Of a stretch of 64,000 nt of DNA, positions 34,602 to 43,896 are shown piece after piece (position 1 is the first letter of the stretch; each line of letters begins with the position of its first letter). Source of the stretch: PALSA-350 sp963834445 (GTDB lineage: Bacteria; Acidobacteriota; Terriglobia; Terriglobales; Acidobacteriaceae). The translations under genes and the position numbers were made by a program. The stretch spans positions 1,488,001 through 1,552,000 of the forward strand of contig CAWIBU010000009.1 in NCBI GenBank assembly GCA_963834445.1, read 5' to 3'. The notes under the pieces were generated by a model. It did not search any database and had not been told where the DNA came from. It saw only the letters and a program-made list of their open reading frames with translations.

Positions 34602-35795
34602 ATGTCCCGAAGCTTTAAGCGTACGGTGTTTGGCCTCTCGATCTTGTTGGTAGCGTTGGTTTTTCTGGGTGGTTTGGGTCCCAGCCGCGTGCGCGCGGAT
34701 TCGACGCCGGATGGCGCTTACGCCGAGATGGAAGTCTACAGCGAGGTGCTGAAGAAGGTGCAGACGGACTACGTGTCCGATCCCAACATGACCAAGGTCA
34801 CGGTGGGCGCCCTGCACGGACTGCTCGAGTCGCTCGATCCAGACTCCAGCTACCTGACCCCGGACGAGTACAAGTCTTATAAAGACCGTGCCAACCAGGG
34901 TACGGCGCAGATTGGGCTGAACATCTCCAAGCGTTACGGCTACGCAACCGTGGTTTCAGTCGAGCCGGGTAGCCCGGCGCAAAAAGAACAGATTGAGGAT
35001 GGCGATATTGTCGAGGCCATCGAAGGTCACTCCACCCGTGAGATGTCCCTGGTCATGATTCGCTTGCTACTCGAGGGCAAGCCGGGTACGAACGTGACCT
35101 TCTCTCTGGTCCGCCCGCGCAAGGCAGAACCCGACAAGATTACCCTGACCCGAGCCGTATCGCCGACGCCACCGCTGGGCGAGACGCAGTATGAGAGCAG
35201 CAGCATTCTTTACCTCAAGCCGGTCGTGCTCAGCAAAGAGCGCGTTCAGGAAATTGCCACCCGCTTGAAGGAAATGAAGAAGAACGGTAATAAGAAGATT
35301 TTGTTGGATCTACGCGATGTCGCCGAAGGGGACGAGGATCAGGGCGTACGCCTGGCCAACCTTTTCCTCGAGTCGGGAACCATTGCGACGCTTTCGGGCC
35401 AGAAGTATCCCTATGAGGCGTTTAATGCAGACACCTCGAAATTCATCACCGGCGCGCCTCTGGTGGTCCTGGTAAACCACGGCACTTCGGGTCCGGGTGA
35501 GATCGTCGCTGCCGCGGTGCTCGATAACAAACGCGGCGACGTGGTGGGCGATCGCACCTTCGGCGAGGGCTCGGTACAAAAGACCATGGAGCTGCCGGAT
35601 GGCGCGGCACTGATTCTCTCTGTCGCCAAATACGCTTCGCCCTTGGGCAAGAAGATTCAAGATGAAGCCGTGACGCCGAATGTCGTGGTCGCGGCCAGTC
35701 TGGACAATGACGATCAGAGCGTCGGCCCGAAAGCGCCCAAGCCGGATGATCAACTGATCAAAGCGCTCGATATCCTGAAGCAGAAAATCGCCTGA
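34602..35795 (+). CDS. CtpA/S41-family protein with lost catalytic dyad (predicted pseudoprotease)
   Basis: 397 residues: a signal/anchor segment (RTVFGLSILLVALVFLGGLG), an N-terminal helical part with the family motif LLESLDPDSSYLTP, a PDZ domain (about 100-190, VVSVEPGSPAQKEQIEDGDI) and an S41 core. In active C-terminal processing peptidases a Ser in ASASE and a Lys in FGKGSVQ, 25 residues apart, form the dyad. Here the Ser position (three before the conserved Glu) is G297 (GTSGPGEI) and the Lys position is E322 (FGEGSVQ), again 25 apart. The fold appears intact, so a binding or scaffold role in the periplasm is inferred. It precedes a class A PBP gene. An ATG at 34584 is an alternative start. 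Confidence 0.85.
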   Translation: MSRSFKRTVFGLSILLVALVFLGGLGPSRVRADSTPDGAYAEMEVYSEVLKKVQTDYVSDPNMTKVTVGALHGLLESLDPDSSYLTPDEYKSYKDRANQGTAQIGLNISKRYGYATVVSVEPGSPAQKEQIEDGDIVEAIEGHSTREMSLVMIRLLLEGKPGTNVTFSLVRPRKAEPDKITLTRAVSPTPPLGETQYESSSILYLKPVVLSKERVQEIATRLKEMKKNGNKKILLDLRDVAEGDEDQGVRLANLFLESGTIATLSGQKYPYEAFNADTSKFITGAPLVVLVNHGTSGPGEIVAAAVLDNKRGDVVGDRTFGEGSVQKTMELPDGAALILSVAKYASPLGKKIQDEAVTPNVVVAASLDNDDQSVGPKAPKPDDQLIKALDILKQKIA

Positions 35796-35806
35796 TCGCG
35801 GCGCGG

Positions 35807-35912
35807 CCTGAATTCCTGTAGAAGGTTGGCGGCGCAGACGCACTCCTTGCGGTCGTCTTTATAGACGGCCGCACATGCGGATCTCTCCGGCGGAGCGTAA
35901 CAGGAATTTGGG
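35807..35912. repeat. R2 element, diverged copy (106 bp)
   Basis: The ends are CCTGAATTCCTG (35807-35818) and CAGGAATTTGGG (35901-35912), each one base from the R2 termini. The internal hairpin has stem GCGGTCGTCT/AGACGGCCGC in place of GCGGCTTTC/GAAAGCCGC. The two stems differ in sequence but both pair. It fills the gap between the S41 and PBP genes and ends 15 bp before the PBP start. Confidence 0.7.
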
Positions 35913-35927
35913 GGCGCGGGTAATTCT

Positions 35928-38138
35928 TTGATTGGCCAGGCTCCATCTTCGAGTTCCCCTCGCTTTCGCCCGCCCGGTGTGCCGGGCTCGTCTGGCCACG
36001 TTCCCATCAAGCTGGCCGGCAGCATCACGTTCCTGGTCTTGCTGGCCCTGGCCATCGTCGCCGGTTCGTTGACCGGCCTCATGCTGGTGTACTCGGTCGA
36101 TCTGCCGCAAATTGCGGATCTCGAACGCTACCGTCCCATTACCTCTACCGATCTGCTCGATGTGCATGGGCGTGTGTTCGGGTCCTTTGCGCTGGAGCGG
36201 CGTATTGTCGTGCCCTATGAAGCGCTCCCTCCGGTCCTGCGCCAGGCAGTGATCTCAATCGAGGATAAGAACTTTGAGAGCCATTGGGGCGTGAATGTTT
36301 TCCGGGTACTCGGTGCCGCCTATCATGACCTCACTTCGAACGGCCGCACGCAGGGCGCTTCGACGCTGACCATGCAGTTGGCGCGCAATCTTTTTCTTTC
36401 GGCGCAACAAACCTTCGGGCGCAAATTGCAGGAGGTATTTCTCTCCATTCAGATTGAGCGCGCGTTTACCAAAGAGCAGATTTTCACTCTGTATGCCAAC
36501 CAGATCTATCTGGGGCAGGGCGTTTATGGATTTGAGGCCGGCTCGGAATACTACTTCAGCAAGCACGCGAAGGATTTGACGCTGCCGGAAGCAGCCTTGC
36601 TGGCGGCCTTACCGAAAGGCCCGGTAGCCTATTCGCCACTGACCAATCCGGATCGTGCGTTCCGGCGCCGGAACATGGTGATCAATTCCATGCTGGAAGA
36701 CGGAGTCATCACCAATGCACAGGCAAATGCAGCCAAGGCCGCGCCCCTTGGTCTGCATATTGAACCTCCGTCCAGTAGCATCGCGCCCTGGTTCGTTGAG
36801 GATGTGCGACGGGAGCTGGAACGGCAGTTCGGCAGCGAGCAGGTTCATGAAGAGGGATTGAGGGTATACACAACCCTCGATCTGGATCTGCAGCAGGCAG
36901 CGAACAAAGCGGTGCTCGACGGAGTGGCGGCCTTGGAACGTCGTCATGGCTGGAAGGGCAATTTGCTCAACGTAATCACGGCCGGCGGATCTCTCGATGA
37001 TTTTCGCCATCCGGATTGGCGGCAACCGCCCGCGCCAGGGGCCTATATGCACGCTCTGGTCACCAATGTTTTGCCCTACCAGGTGACTGCGCGCATTGGG
37101 CAACAGCAACTGATTTTGGGTCCGGACGATTTTGCCTGGACCAAGCAGCGGGACGCAGAGAATTTTCTCCATCCCGGAGACATTATCTATGTCCGCATTG
37201 TGGCCTCTCCCGATTCCAACCTGGTGTTACACGGCGTGCTGGAGCAGGATTCGGGGGTGCAGGGATCGTTGCTGGCCGTCGACAATACTTCGGGTGAAGT
37301 GCTGGCCATGGTGGGCGGGCGTGATTTTGACTTGTCGCAGTTTAACCGCGCCACCCAGGCGGAGCGGCAGACGGGCTCTTCGTTCAAGCCCTATGTCTAC
37401 ACGGCAGCGGTGGATGACGGGGCACGTCCCGAAGAGATCATCGTCGACGCGCCGGTTACGTTTTCGACTGCGGTCGGCCCCTATACGCCGCACAACTACG
37501 ACGATACGTTTGAAGGCCCGGTCTCGCTGGTGCATGCCTTTGCTGACTCGCGCAATATCCCGGCGGTCAAGCTTGCGGAGCGGGTTGGTATGCGCAAGGT
37601 GATCGCGACCGCCCATCAGTTTGGCCTGGCCAGTACGATTCCGCCATTCCTGCCGGTCGCGTTGGGTTCAGTGGAGGCTACGTTGCAGGAGCAGGTGGCG
37701 GCGTACAGCAGTTTTCCCAATGATGGGGTAAGGCTCGGACCGCACCTGATTCGCAAGGTCACAAACGCGGATGGGCTCACATTGTCGGAGAGCCCGGCGA
37801 ATGTGGCGGAATCAACCAGCATGAAGACGGCGCGGATCATGATGACGCTGTTCAAGGCCGTGGTGGGGCCTGGAGGTACGGCCGCTGAGGCTGGGGCGCT
37901 GCATCATCCACTCGGGGGCAAGACAGGCACGACCAGCGACTTCAACGATGCCTGGTTCATCGGCTTTTCTCCCTCGATCACGGCTGGGGTCTGGATTGGC
38001 TACGACAGCCGGCAATCGCTGGGCGACAAGGAGAGTGGCGGCCACGCGGCGCTTCCGTTGTGGATCGATTTCATGAAGGTCGCCATCGCCGATCACCCGG
38101 ACGAGCATTTCCCCGGGGATGTGCGTACCTCTCACTAG
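35928..38138 (+). CDS. Class A penicillin-binding protein (PBP1A-type, GT51 plus transpeptidase)
   Basis: 736 residues. A transmembrane anchor (about 28-52) is followed by a GT51 domain with the catalytic-Glu motif IEDKNFESHWGVN, then QGASTLTMQLARNLF and LYANQIYLGQGVYGFE. The transpeptidase domain has SxxK in TGSSFKPYVY, SxN in ADSRNIPAVK and KTGTT. It polymerises and cross-links peptidoglycan. The start is TTG at 35928 without a good ribosome-binding site; an R2 copy lies directly upstream, so regulation of the start region is unclear. Confidence 0.92.
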   Translation: MIGQAPSSSSPRFRPPGVPGSSGHVPIKLAGSITFLVLLALAIVAGSLTGLMLVYSVDLPQIADLERYRPITSTDLLDVHGRVFGSFALERRIVVPYEALPPVLRQAVISIEDKNFESHWGVNVFRVLGAAYHDLTSNGRTQGASTLTMQLARNLFLSAQQTFGRKLQEVFLSIQIERAFTKEQIFTLYANQIYLGQGVYGFEAGSEYYFSKHAKDLTLPEAALLAALPKGPVAYSPLTNPDRAFRRRNMVINSMLEDGVITNAQANAAKAAPLGLHIEPPSSSIAPWFVEDVRRELERQFGSEQVHEEGLRVYTTLDLDLQQAANKAVLDGVAALERRHGWKGNLLNVITAGGSLDDFRHPDWRQPPAPGAYMHALVTNVLPYQVTARIGQQQLILGPDDFAWTKQRDAENFLHPGDIIYVRIVASPDSNLVLHGVLEQDSGVQGSLLAVDNTSGEVLAMVGGRDFDLSQFNRATQAERQTGSSFKPYVYTAAVDDGARPEEIIVDAPVTFSTAVGPYTPHNYDDTFEGPVSLVHAFADSRNIPAVKLAERVGMRKVIATAHQFGLASTIPPFLPVALGSVEATLQEQVAAYSSFPNDGVRLGPHLIRKVTNADGLTLSESPANVAESTSMKTARIMMTLFKAVVGPGGTAAEAGALHHPLGGKTGTTSDFNDAWFIGFSPSITAGVWIGYDSRQSLGDKESGGHAALPLWIDFMKVAIADHPDEHFPGDVRTSH

Positions 38139-38245
38139 GGTAGTTCGTCAGTCGTAGAGTCGCTTATCTTCCTTGCCTTCACGCGAAACACGAGCGAGAT
38201 ATGGGGCCCTTGCTCTGCGGTCAGGACAGAGTTTGAGGTCCGTGG

Positions 38246-39199
38246 TCAGGACGAGCGTTTCAGTAGTTCTTTGAGGTGCAGGTAGCGTTTTGCCTGGGCG
38301 ACATCGCGCATAATCTGCTCTTTGAGTGCTTCGGGCGATGGCCAGCGGCGCTCGTCACGAAGACGGCGCAGGAACAGCAGTCTTAACGGCGTTTGGTCTT
38401 CCAGCATAATGGGGCGGAAGTTCAGCAGGTACGACTCTACGGCAAATGAGTCTTCCCCAAACGTCGGACGATTGCCAACGTTGGTCACGGCGTCGAACCA
38501 ATCGCCGCCTACACGCAGCTGCGTCACGTAGACCCCGTTGGGCGGCAGCAGATCCTGGTATGGGGCCAGGTTGATGGTCGGTACGGTTAGCCTGGAGCCA
38601 ATGCCACGCCCACTCGCCGGCGTCGAATCTACAAAAAAGCCATGTCCCAGCAAGGCGCGCGCGGTGCGAATGTCTCCCTGGGCAATCAGCTCGCGAATCT
38701 TGCTGCTGGAGACGATGAGCCCTCTCGCCTGGCATGCCGCATGAATCACCACATCGAAACCCAAACCGCGGCCCAATTCACCCAGTTCGGCAATGCCCGC
38801 TTCAGCACGGTAGCCAAAGCGGAAGTTTGCGCCCTCATGAACCTCGAGCGCACGCAAAGCATCGTGCACGATGGTGGTGACGAATTCCGCCGCACGCATC
38901 CGTGATAGCTCCGCGGTGAAGGGCAGCACCAGCACCGCGTCGACGCCCGCACTCCCCAGCAGCTCCAGCCGGGTATCGAGGGGAGTAATCAGCCGCGGGC
39001 AGCTCTCCGGCCGCAGGAAGCGCAAAGGATGGGGATCAAAGGTAACCGCTACCGAGCGCGCAGAATGTGAGGCTGCGCTCAAACGCAACTGCTCGAGAAT
39101 AACCTGATGACCCAGATGCACACCGTCGAAGTTGCCAATGCCGACGACCGTGCGCCCGAAGTCCGCGGGGATCTCACCGATATTGCGAAAGACACGCAT
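38246..39199 (-). CDS. ribF: Bifunctional riboflavin kinase/FMN adenylyltransferase
   Basis: 317 residues. The FAD synthetase domain has VGIGNFDGVHLGHQVI and IVSSSKIRELI; the riboflavin kinase domain has ASGRGIGSRLTVPTINL, PPNGVYVTQL, NVGNRPTFG and AVESYLLNF. It makes FMN and FAD. It begins 2 bp after the MBL gene stop, and belongs to a leftward operon starting at ygfZ. Confidence 0.94.
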   Translation of the reverse strand: MRVFRNIGEIPADFGRTVVGIGNFDGVHLGHQVILEQLRLSAASHSARSVAVTFDPHPLRFLRPESCPRLITPLDTRLELLGSAGVDAVLVLPFTAELSRMRAAEFVTTIVHDALRALEVHEGANFRFGYRAEAGIAELGELGRGLGFDVVIHAACQARGLIVSSSKIRELIAQGDIRTARALLGHGFFVDSTPASGRGIGSRLTVPTINLAPYQDLLPPNGVYVTQLRVGGDWFDAVTNVGNRPTFGEDSFAVESYLLNFRPIMLEDQTPLRLLFLRRLRDERRWPSPEALKEQIMRDVAQAKRYLHLKELLKRSS

Positions 39200-39201
39200 T
39201 C

Positions 39202-39972
39202 TCAGATCTCGAAGGGAATACGCAGCCCGTCGTAGGCGAGCTGGATATGCGGTGGCAATTCATTGTTGGTTTCAACGTGCGGCAGATCGTGCGACATGTG
39301 GGTAAAAAACGCCCGCCGCGGCTGCATCTTATCGACGAAGGCAAGCGCCTGCTCCAGAGTCGCGTGGCTGGGGTGGGGCGTCTTACGCAAGGCATCCAAA
39401 ATGACCACGTCCAGGTTCTTGAGCAGCGCGAGACTGCTTTCCGGGATGTCGCTCATATCCGTCAGGTACGCGGCGTTGCCAAAGCGGAAGCCCGATACCA
39501 TGATTTTGCCGTGGGTGAGGGGAACGCGGTAGAACACCGCGCCTGCGATCTCGACCGACTCCTGCAGACGATGCATCTCCACCCGCGCGCGGGTGGGGTA
39601 CCAGGCGTTGGGATCGAAGGTGTAATCGAAAATGCGCTCGATGACGACGGCTGAGGCATCGTCGGCATAAAGCGGCATCTTGCTCTTGTGTTTGAACGTG
39701 AGCGGCCGCAAGTCGTCGAGGCCCAGGATATGGTCGGCGTGGGAATGGGTGTAGAGGACGGCGTCGACTTGATCGATGCCCTCACGCAGCGCCTGCATGC
39801 GAAAGTCGGGTCCGGTATCGATGATGACGCGATGGCCCGCCCAGGCAACCGCGATCGAGGGCCGGGTGCGGCGATCACGCGGGTCGGTCGAGGTGCAGAC
39901 GCGGCACGTGCAGCCGAGCGTTGGCACACCCATCGAAGTTCCACTGCCAAGGATCGTGATCTCTGCGGGCAC
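39202..39972 (-). CDS. Metallo-beta-lactamase fold phosphodiesterase (PhnP-like)
   Basis: 256 residues. The N-terminus ITILGSGTSMGVPTLGCTC includes a cysteine pair typical of PhnP-like proteins. Metal motif YTHSHADHILGLDDLRPL, a distal AYLTDMSDIPESS and FFTHMSHDLPHVE complete the two-metal site. It likely hydrolyses a cyclic or linear phosphodiester. The start is GTG at 39972, 5 bp after the DUF1844 stop. Confidence 0.88.
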   Translation of the reverse strand: MPAEITILGSGTSMGVPTLGCTCRVCTSTDPRDRRTRPSIAVAWAGHRVIIDTGPDFRMQALREGIDQVDAVLYTHSHADHILGLDDLRPLTFKHKSKMPLYADDASAVVIERIFDYTFDPNAWYPTRARVEMHRLQESVEIAGAVFYRVPLTHGKIMVSGFRFGNAAYLTDMSDIPESSLALLKNLDVVILDALRKTPHPSHATLEQALAFVDKMQPRRAFFTHMSHDLPHVETNNELPPHIQLAYDGLRIPFEI

Positions 39973-39977
39973 GGTTG

Positions 39978-40568
39978 TCAGTGGATTTTGCCCGCCTGGG
40001 GTGGCCGCTGCGCGGAACTGGCAATGGCATTCGTGATTTCGAGAAAAGACATGCGCAGATCGAAGAGCGCGTTCTGCAACAGGCGCTTTTCCTGCTCCGT
40101 AATATTGCCCTTGGTCTTTTCTTCGAGCACGATGAGCATATCGATGCTTTGGCGAGCGCCCACAATGTCGATGCGCGGCTGCTCGTTGGGTCCTGTGCCG
40201 GCGCCCATCTGGACAGCCGCCGTCATATAGAGCGACTGCACCAGGCGATCGAAGTTCATCGCCGGCGGGATGGCCTGGCCGGGATTGGCTTTGAGCAACA
40301 TGTCGTCCAGGCGGCGGGCGGAGGCGCGATAGTCGCTGCTCTGCTGCGCGGATTCTGCCGCGGTGGGATCCGGGATGCTCTCGTCGTCCATCGTTTCCGG
40401 TTCAGCCTCCGCAACCGGCGAAACCGGGCTTGCGGCCTGTTGGATATTGGGGGCGGGGGCGGCTGGAGTGATGGTCTCGGTGACCGCGGTTTGGCCTTCG
40501 CGCAGTTCGCCCTCTGAGGTGAACTTGCGGCGGTCGGTTACGGTGAATTGCGGTTCCTTGTCACGCAT
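39978..40568 (-). CDS. DUF1844 domain protein
   Basis: 196 residues. A charged, low-complexity N-terminal part (about 1-110) is followed by the DUF1844 domain (FDRLVQSLYMTAAVQMGAG; DMLIVLEEKTKGNITEQEKR; LLQNALFDLRMSFLEI). The function of this small helical domain is unknown. ATG 40568 is preferred over a TTG at 40580. It is co-directional with ygfZ and the MBL gene. Confidence 0.85.
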   Translation of the reverse strand: MRDKEPQFTVTDRRKFTSEGELREGQTAVTETITPAAPAPNIQQAASPVSPVAEAEPETMDDESIPDPTAAESAQQSSDYRASARRLDDMLLKANPGQAIPPAMNFDRLVQSLYMTAAVQMGAGTGPNEQPRIDIVGARQSIDMLIVLEEKTKGNITEQEKRLLQNALFDLRMSFLEITNAIASSAQRPPQAGKIH

Positions 40569-40635
40569 GGCGTTGTCCAATCTTCATTTGTAACGCTGAC
40601 TGACAGTTGATGCTTGTCCGGCAGGCGAAGGTCTG

Positions 40636-41751
40636 CTAGCTGTGGGAGCCCAGAGCCCGGGTGATAGCGGGCGGAGTGGTCAGCGTGGTTGCCACTCCGC
40701 CTTCATAGGTAATCTCTGCATTGCGTTCGGCTACTTCGAGACGGATGAAGCCCAGCGCGAGTATCTCCGGGATGCCTTCCGTTGCCAACGATGCCGTGCT
40801 GGTGACGCGGCCAACGGCTTGGTCACCGCTGCGCAGCTCGAAAGGGCTCTCCAGTGGGGCGCCATGCAGGGCAAATTGACGAAATTGGCGATTCACTTTT
40901 CCCCGTGAGCGGATGCGCTCCACGATTTCCTGGCCCAGGTAGCAACCTTTGCTGAAGTTAAGCGCGCGGGTCTGGGCAGTCTCCTGGGGTAAATCGCGGT
41001 CGTTGAGGTCGACACCGTAGAGCGGCGTGGCCTCAAGCACGCGCAACGCTTCCATGGCTGCCAGCCCACAGGGAATAGCGCCGGCCGCCTGCAGTGTCTC
41101 CCAAACCGCCAGCACATGTTCCGGGGCAAACCATAACTCGAACCGCGGGACGGTAATCGGGCAGGCCGCGATCAGCACGCAGGGTACTTCGCCGATGCGG
41201 ATGCTGCTCATGGCAGCGTTGGTCCCAGTGGAGCTGGAGGGGTTGGCCCCCAGCGTTGCCAGTACCCGGGCGGCAGTAGGGCCGGCCAGAGAGAGCGCCG
41301 TCCATTGGCCGCTAACGTCTGCCAGCTCTACATCGTCCATTACAACGAAGTGATCGAGGTGGCTCATCAGGGCCGGTACCTGGTCCAGGCCGGTGTCGAG
41401 CAACAGATCGTTAGCACGACGGTAGACGTAGCAGTCCCCCTGGATACGCCCTTGCACGCTCAGCAAAAAGCTGTAGTTCCCCTCGCCTTCGGGCAGTGCC
41501 TGCACGGTGTTTGACACCATGCCGTTGAGCCAGCGCAGGCGGTCGGCGCCGGTAACCAGAATCTTTCCCCGCCATCCCAGGTCGCTGACACCGGCGGCGT
41601 GGAGAAGGGAATGCAGTTCCTGTTGCAGACCGTCGAAGATGAGCGGGGTAAGCGCACCGCAAAAGGGAACGCCTTGCTGCTCGAGGATGGCGCACAGCGG
41701 CGTCGCCGGCGCCGGCTGGGAGGCACTGGCTGCAGTGGTCTGGGGTTGCAT
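40636..41751 (-). CDS. ygfZ: Folate-binding protein YgfZ (Fe-S cluster assembly/repair)
   Basis: 371 residues of the GcvT-like fold. The diagnostic motif KGCYLGQEIVERIRSRGKVN (about residues 290-309) with its conserved Cys is present. YgfZ uses tetrahydrofolate and helps maintain certain Fe-S enzymes. It is the first gene of the leftward operon to ribF. I start it at ATG 41751. TATAAT lies 18 nt upstream and no ribosome-binding site is seen, so the leader is short. Confidence 0.88.
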   Translation of the reverse strand: MQPQTTAASASQPAPATPLCAILEQQGVPFCGALTPLIFDGLQQELHSLLHAAGVSDLGWRGKILVTGADRLRWLNGMVSNTVQALPEGEGNYSFLLSVQGRIQGDCYVYRRANDLLLDTGLDQVPALMSHLDHFVVMDDVELADVSGQWTALSLAGPTAARVLATLGANPSSSTGTNAAMSSIRIGEVPCVLIAACPITVPRFELWFAPEHVLAVWETLQAAGAIPCGLAAMEALRVLEATPLYGVDLNDRDLPQETAQTRALNFSKGCYLGQEIVERIRSRGKVNRQFRQFALHGAPLESPFELRSGDQAVGRVTSTASLATEGIPEILALGFIRLEVAERNAEITYEGGVATTLTTPPAITRALGSHS

Positions 41752-41834
41752 GGCGGAAAGCACAATAAAATTATAGCCTTGCAGCAGAGCAAGTGCGGCA
41801 CGGCGCCAGGGCATGGCCCGGAAAAGGTCGAGGA

Positions 41835-43349
41835 ATGAAGGCTATGGGCAAAAAGGGCAGCGTTTCCCTGGCGGCAGCGCTGGTGCTGGCGTGTGGAATA
41901 CATGGTTGGGCCGCGAATACTGCGCCGCCCCCGAACGATCGACACATCAGCCCGGAGGAGACCAAGGAGCTGTTTCGCTCGTTAAACCAGATTCTTTCCT
42001 TTGCCAGTGATGACACCAAGCTGCCGATTCAGCATGAGGTGAAGAAGCGGCTCATCACCCGGGAAGAAGTGGAAAAGTACATTCTCGACAAGTTCAAAGA
42101 GGACAAGGACGCCAAGCGCATGCAGCGCGAAGAAATCGTGCTCAAAAAATTTGGTCTGCTCGATCGCGATTTTCACTTGCAGCCCTTCCTGGTGAGCTTG
42201 TTGAAAGAGCAAATCGCCGGTTACTACGATAACAAAACCAAGACGGTGAACCTTCTTGACTGGGTCTCGCCCGAGGAACAGAAACCGGTCATCGCGCATG
42301 AGTTGACCCACGCTTTGCAGGATCAGCACACCGATCTTGACAAGTGGGAACCAGAAGATCCGGAAACGATTTCCAGAAACGTGACCGAGGACAATCAGCG
42401 CCTGGCGATCGATGAGCGGGACACGGCCCGGGACGCGGTGTTGGAAGGGCAGGCGATGGCAGTTTATCTGGATTACACGCTGAAGCCCTCCGGCAAGAGT
42501 CTGCTGACGGCCCCTGACGTCATGCGGACACCTAAAGACGATACGGATACTTCTGATAATTCGCCGGTGATGGCGCGGGCGCCGTTGTTGTTGCAGCAAT
42601 CGCTGCTGTTTCCCTACCGGGATGGGCTGGGCTTTGAACAGCGGTTATTGAAGGATAAAGGCGCGCGCTATGCGTTTGCCGGGGTTCTGGACAGGCCTCC
42701 TTCGACCAGCTACGAGATTATGAATCCGGGAGCGTATGAACGCTCGGCGACCGTCCCTCTGCTGCGCATGCCGGACGTACACGGGTTGCTGGATAGCGAA
42801 TATGAGCCCTACGACGTAGGCGTGATGGGCGAGCTCGATGTTCGCATTTTGACTGAGCTCTTTGGTGGGCCGGATGCGGCGGCGATGTTGACGCCGCAAT
42901 GGAACGGCGGCCTTTACTACGCCGTGCAGAGCCGCAAGGCGGTCACGCCCGAGCAGCAGGCGGCCACCTCTTCGGTGGCGCTGCTCTATCTTTCGGCGTG
43001 GCGGAGTGAGGGCGCCGCGCGCGAATTCGCCAAACTCTATGCCCGGGAGTTGAATAAAAAATACTCCGGCATCGTACGCGCTCCCGCAGAGGAGTCAACG
43101 CCGACCGAACAGGTTTACAACGGGAGCGAAGGGCCGATCCTGATTGTGCAGCAGGGGAACCAGGTGTTTGTGAGCGAAAGCTTTGAACTCACGACGGCGC
43201 GGAAGCTGCAGTTTGTGTTTTTCGGGGCGCAGCAAGGTGGAGAAATGCAGCAAGCGGCTCGTGCCTTGCCTGCGGGCGACGAGCTGACCAGGCACCTTAC
43301 CGGCATGATGGCGGGGTGTGGGTTGATGAAGGCTTCTCTGCGCCACTGA
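41835..43349 (+). CDS. Secreted zinc metalloprotease-like protein (HELTH)
   Basis: 504 residues with a signal peptide (MGKKGSVSLAAALVLACGIHGWA). A zincin motif, VIAHELTHALQDQHTD (about residues 155-170), is followed by AVLEGQAMAVYLDY near 210, giving two His and a candidate Glu ligand. The long C-terminal part has no recognised domain. Substrate unknown; it should act in the periplasm or outside. The ATG 41835 has GAGG nearby. It is divergent from ygfZ. Confidence 0.82.
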   Translation: MKAMGKKGSVSLAAALVLACGIHGWAANTAPPPNDRHISPEETKELFRSLNQILSFASDDTKLPIQHEVKKRLITREEVEKYILDKFKEDKDAKRMQREEIVLKKFGLLDRDFHLQPFLVSLLKEQIAGYYDNKTKTVNLLDWVSPEEQKPVIAHELTHALQDQHTDLDKWEPEDPETISRNVTEDNQRLAIDERDTARDAVLEGQAMAVYLDYTLKPSGKSLLTAPDVMRTPKDDTDTSDNSPVMARAPLLLQQSLLFPYRDGLGFEQRLLKDKGARYAFAGVLDRPPSTSYEIMNPGAYERSATVPLLRMPDVHGLLDSEYEPYDVGVMGELDVRILTELFGGPDAAAMLTPQWNGGLYYAVQSRKAVTPEQQAATSSVALLYLSAWRSEGAAREFAKLYARELNKKYSGIVRAPAEESTPTEQVYNGSEGPILIVQQGNQVFVSESFELTTARKLQFVFFGAQQGGEMQQAARALPAGDELTRHLTGMMAGCGLMKASLRH

Positions 43350-43896
43350 CGGGTAGTTTCCCATCTCCAGGTCAACGGGACGGTCAAAGCTGTCCAAATT
43401 AGCGAAAACAAGATTGTTTGAAGGATGTAATGTGTTGAAAAGATTTGAGAGAAGGAAGGGTGCAAGCAGGTTGCCATTTGTAAGGAATGAAGCCATCTGC
43501 ATTTTCGATTTCGCCCTCCCAAACAAGTTCATCCCGACCGAAGAGAAACCGCAGATCTCTCCACTACGCTACCCCGAATTCCTGCCGAGGTTGTTGGCGC
43601 TGGCGAACTTCATGCGGCTTTCATGAATGAAAGCCGCACACGCGGATATGTCTGGCGCAGCGAAGCAGGAATTCGGGTACGCTCCGGTCGAGATGACAAA
43701 TCTTTTAACCCACGGATTTTGTCATCTCGACCGTAGCGTAGCGTAGTGGAGAGATCTGCGGTTTCTCTTCGGTCGGGATGACAATTTTGTTTCGGGGGCG
43801 CTTGAATGGGCCACCCTTCCTTTGTGGTTGGACCCTGCACTACGCGGGCAAAGGTATACTTGCACCAATCGCTTCTCTAGGCGTACGGAGCCGGGT
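43350..43896. repeat. Gene-free region with R1 and R2 repeats
   Basis: This 547-bp stretch upstream of the MTAP gene contains R1 modules in both orientations (about 43515-43572 and 43678-43800; GTCATCTCGACCGTAGCGTA then GCGTAGTGGAGAGATCTGCG). The two R1 parts around 43573-43677 are split by an R2 copy. TATACT near 43854 could be the -10 of the MTAP promoter. No gene is seen. Confidence 0.8.
43573..43677. repeat. R2 element, copy 2 (105 bp, inverted orientation, nested in R1)
   Basis: CCCGAATTCCTG at 43573-43584 and CAGGAATTCGGG at 43666-43677; the length is again exactly 105 bp. The internal stem GCGGCTTTC/GAAAGCCGC is conserved and the core is read in the opposite direction to copy 1. Left flank CTCTCCACTACGCTA and right flank TACGCTCCGGTCGAGATGAC are the two halves of a reversed R1 core, so the target site is the same. 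Confidence 0.85.

Noticed and set aside
38139..38245. Intrinsic terminator between the PBP and ribF genes
   Set aside because: No stem with a U-tract was found; only the GTGGTCAGGAC repeat fragment also seen near 16420.
43822..43896. Longer frame of the MTAP gene
   Set aside because: No family similarity; the TTG at 43897 has GGAG 6 nt upstream and gives the normal length.
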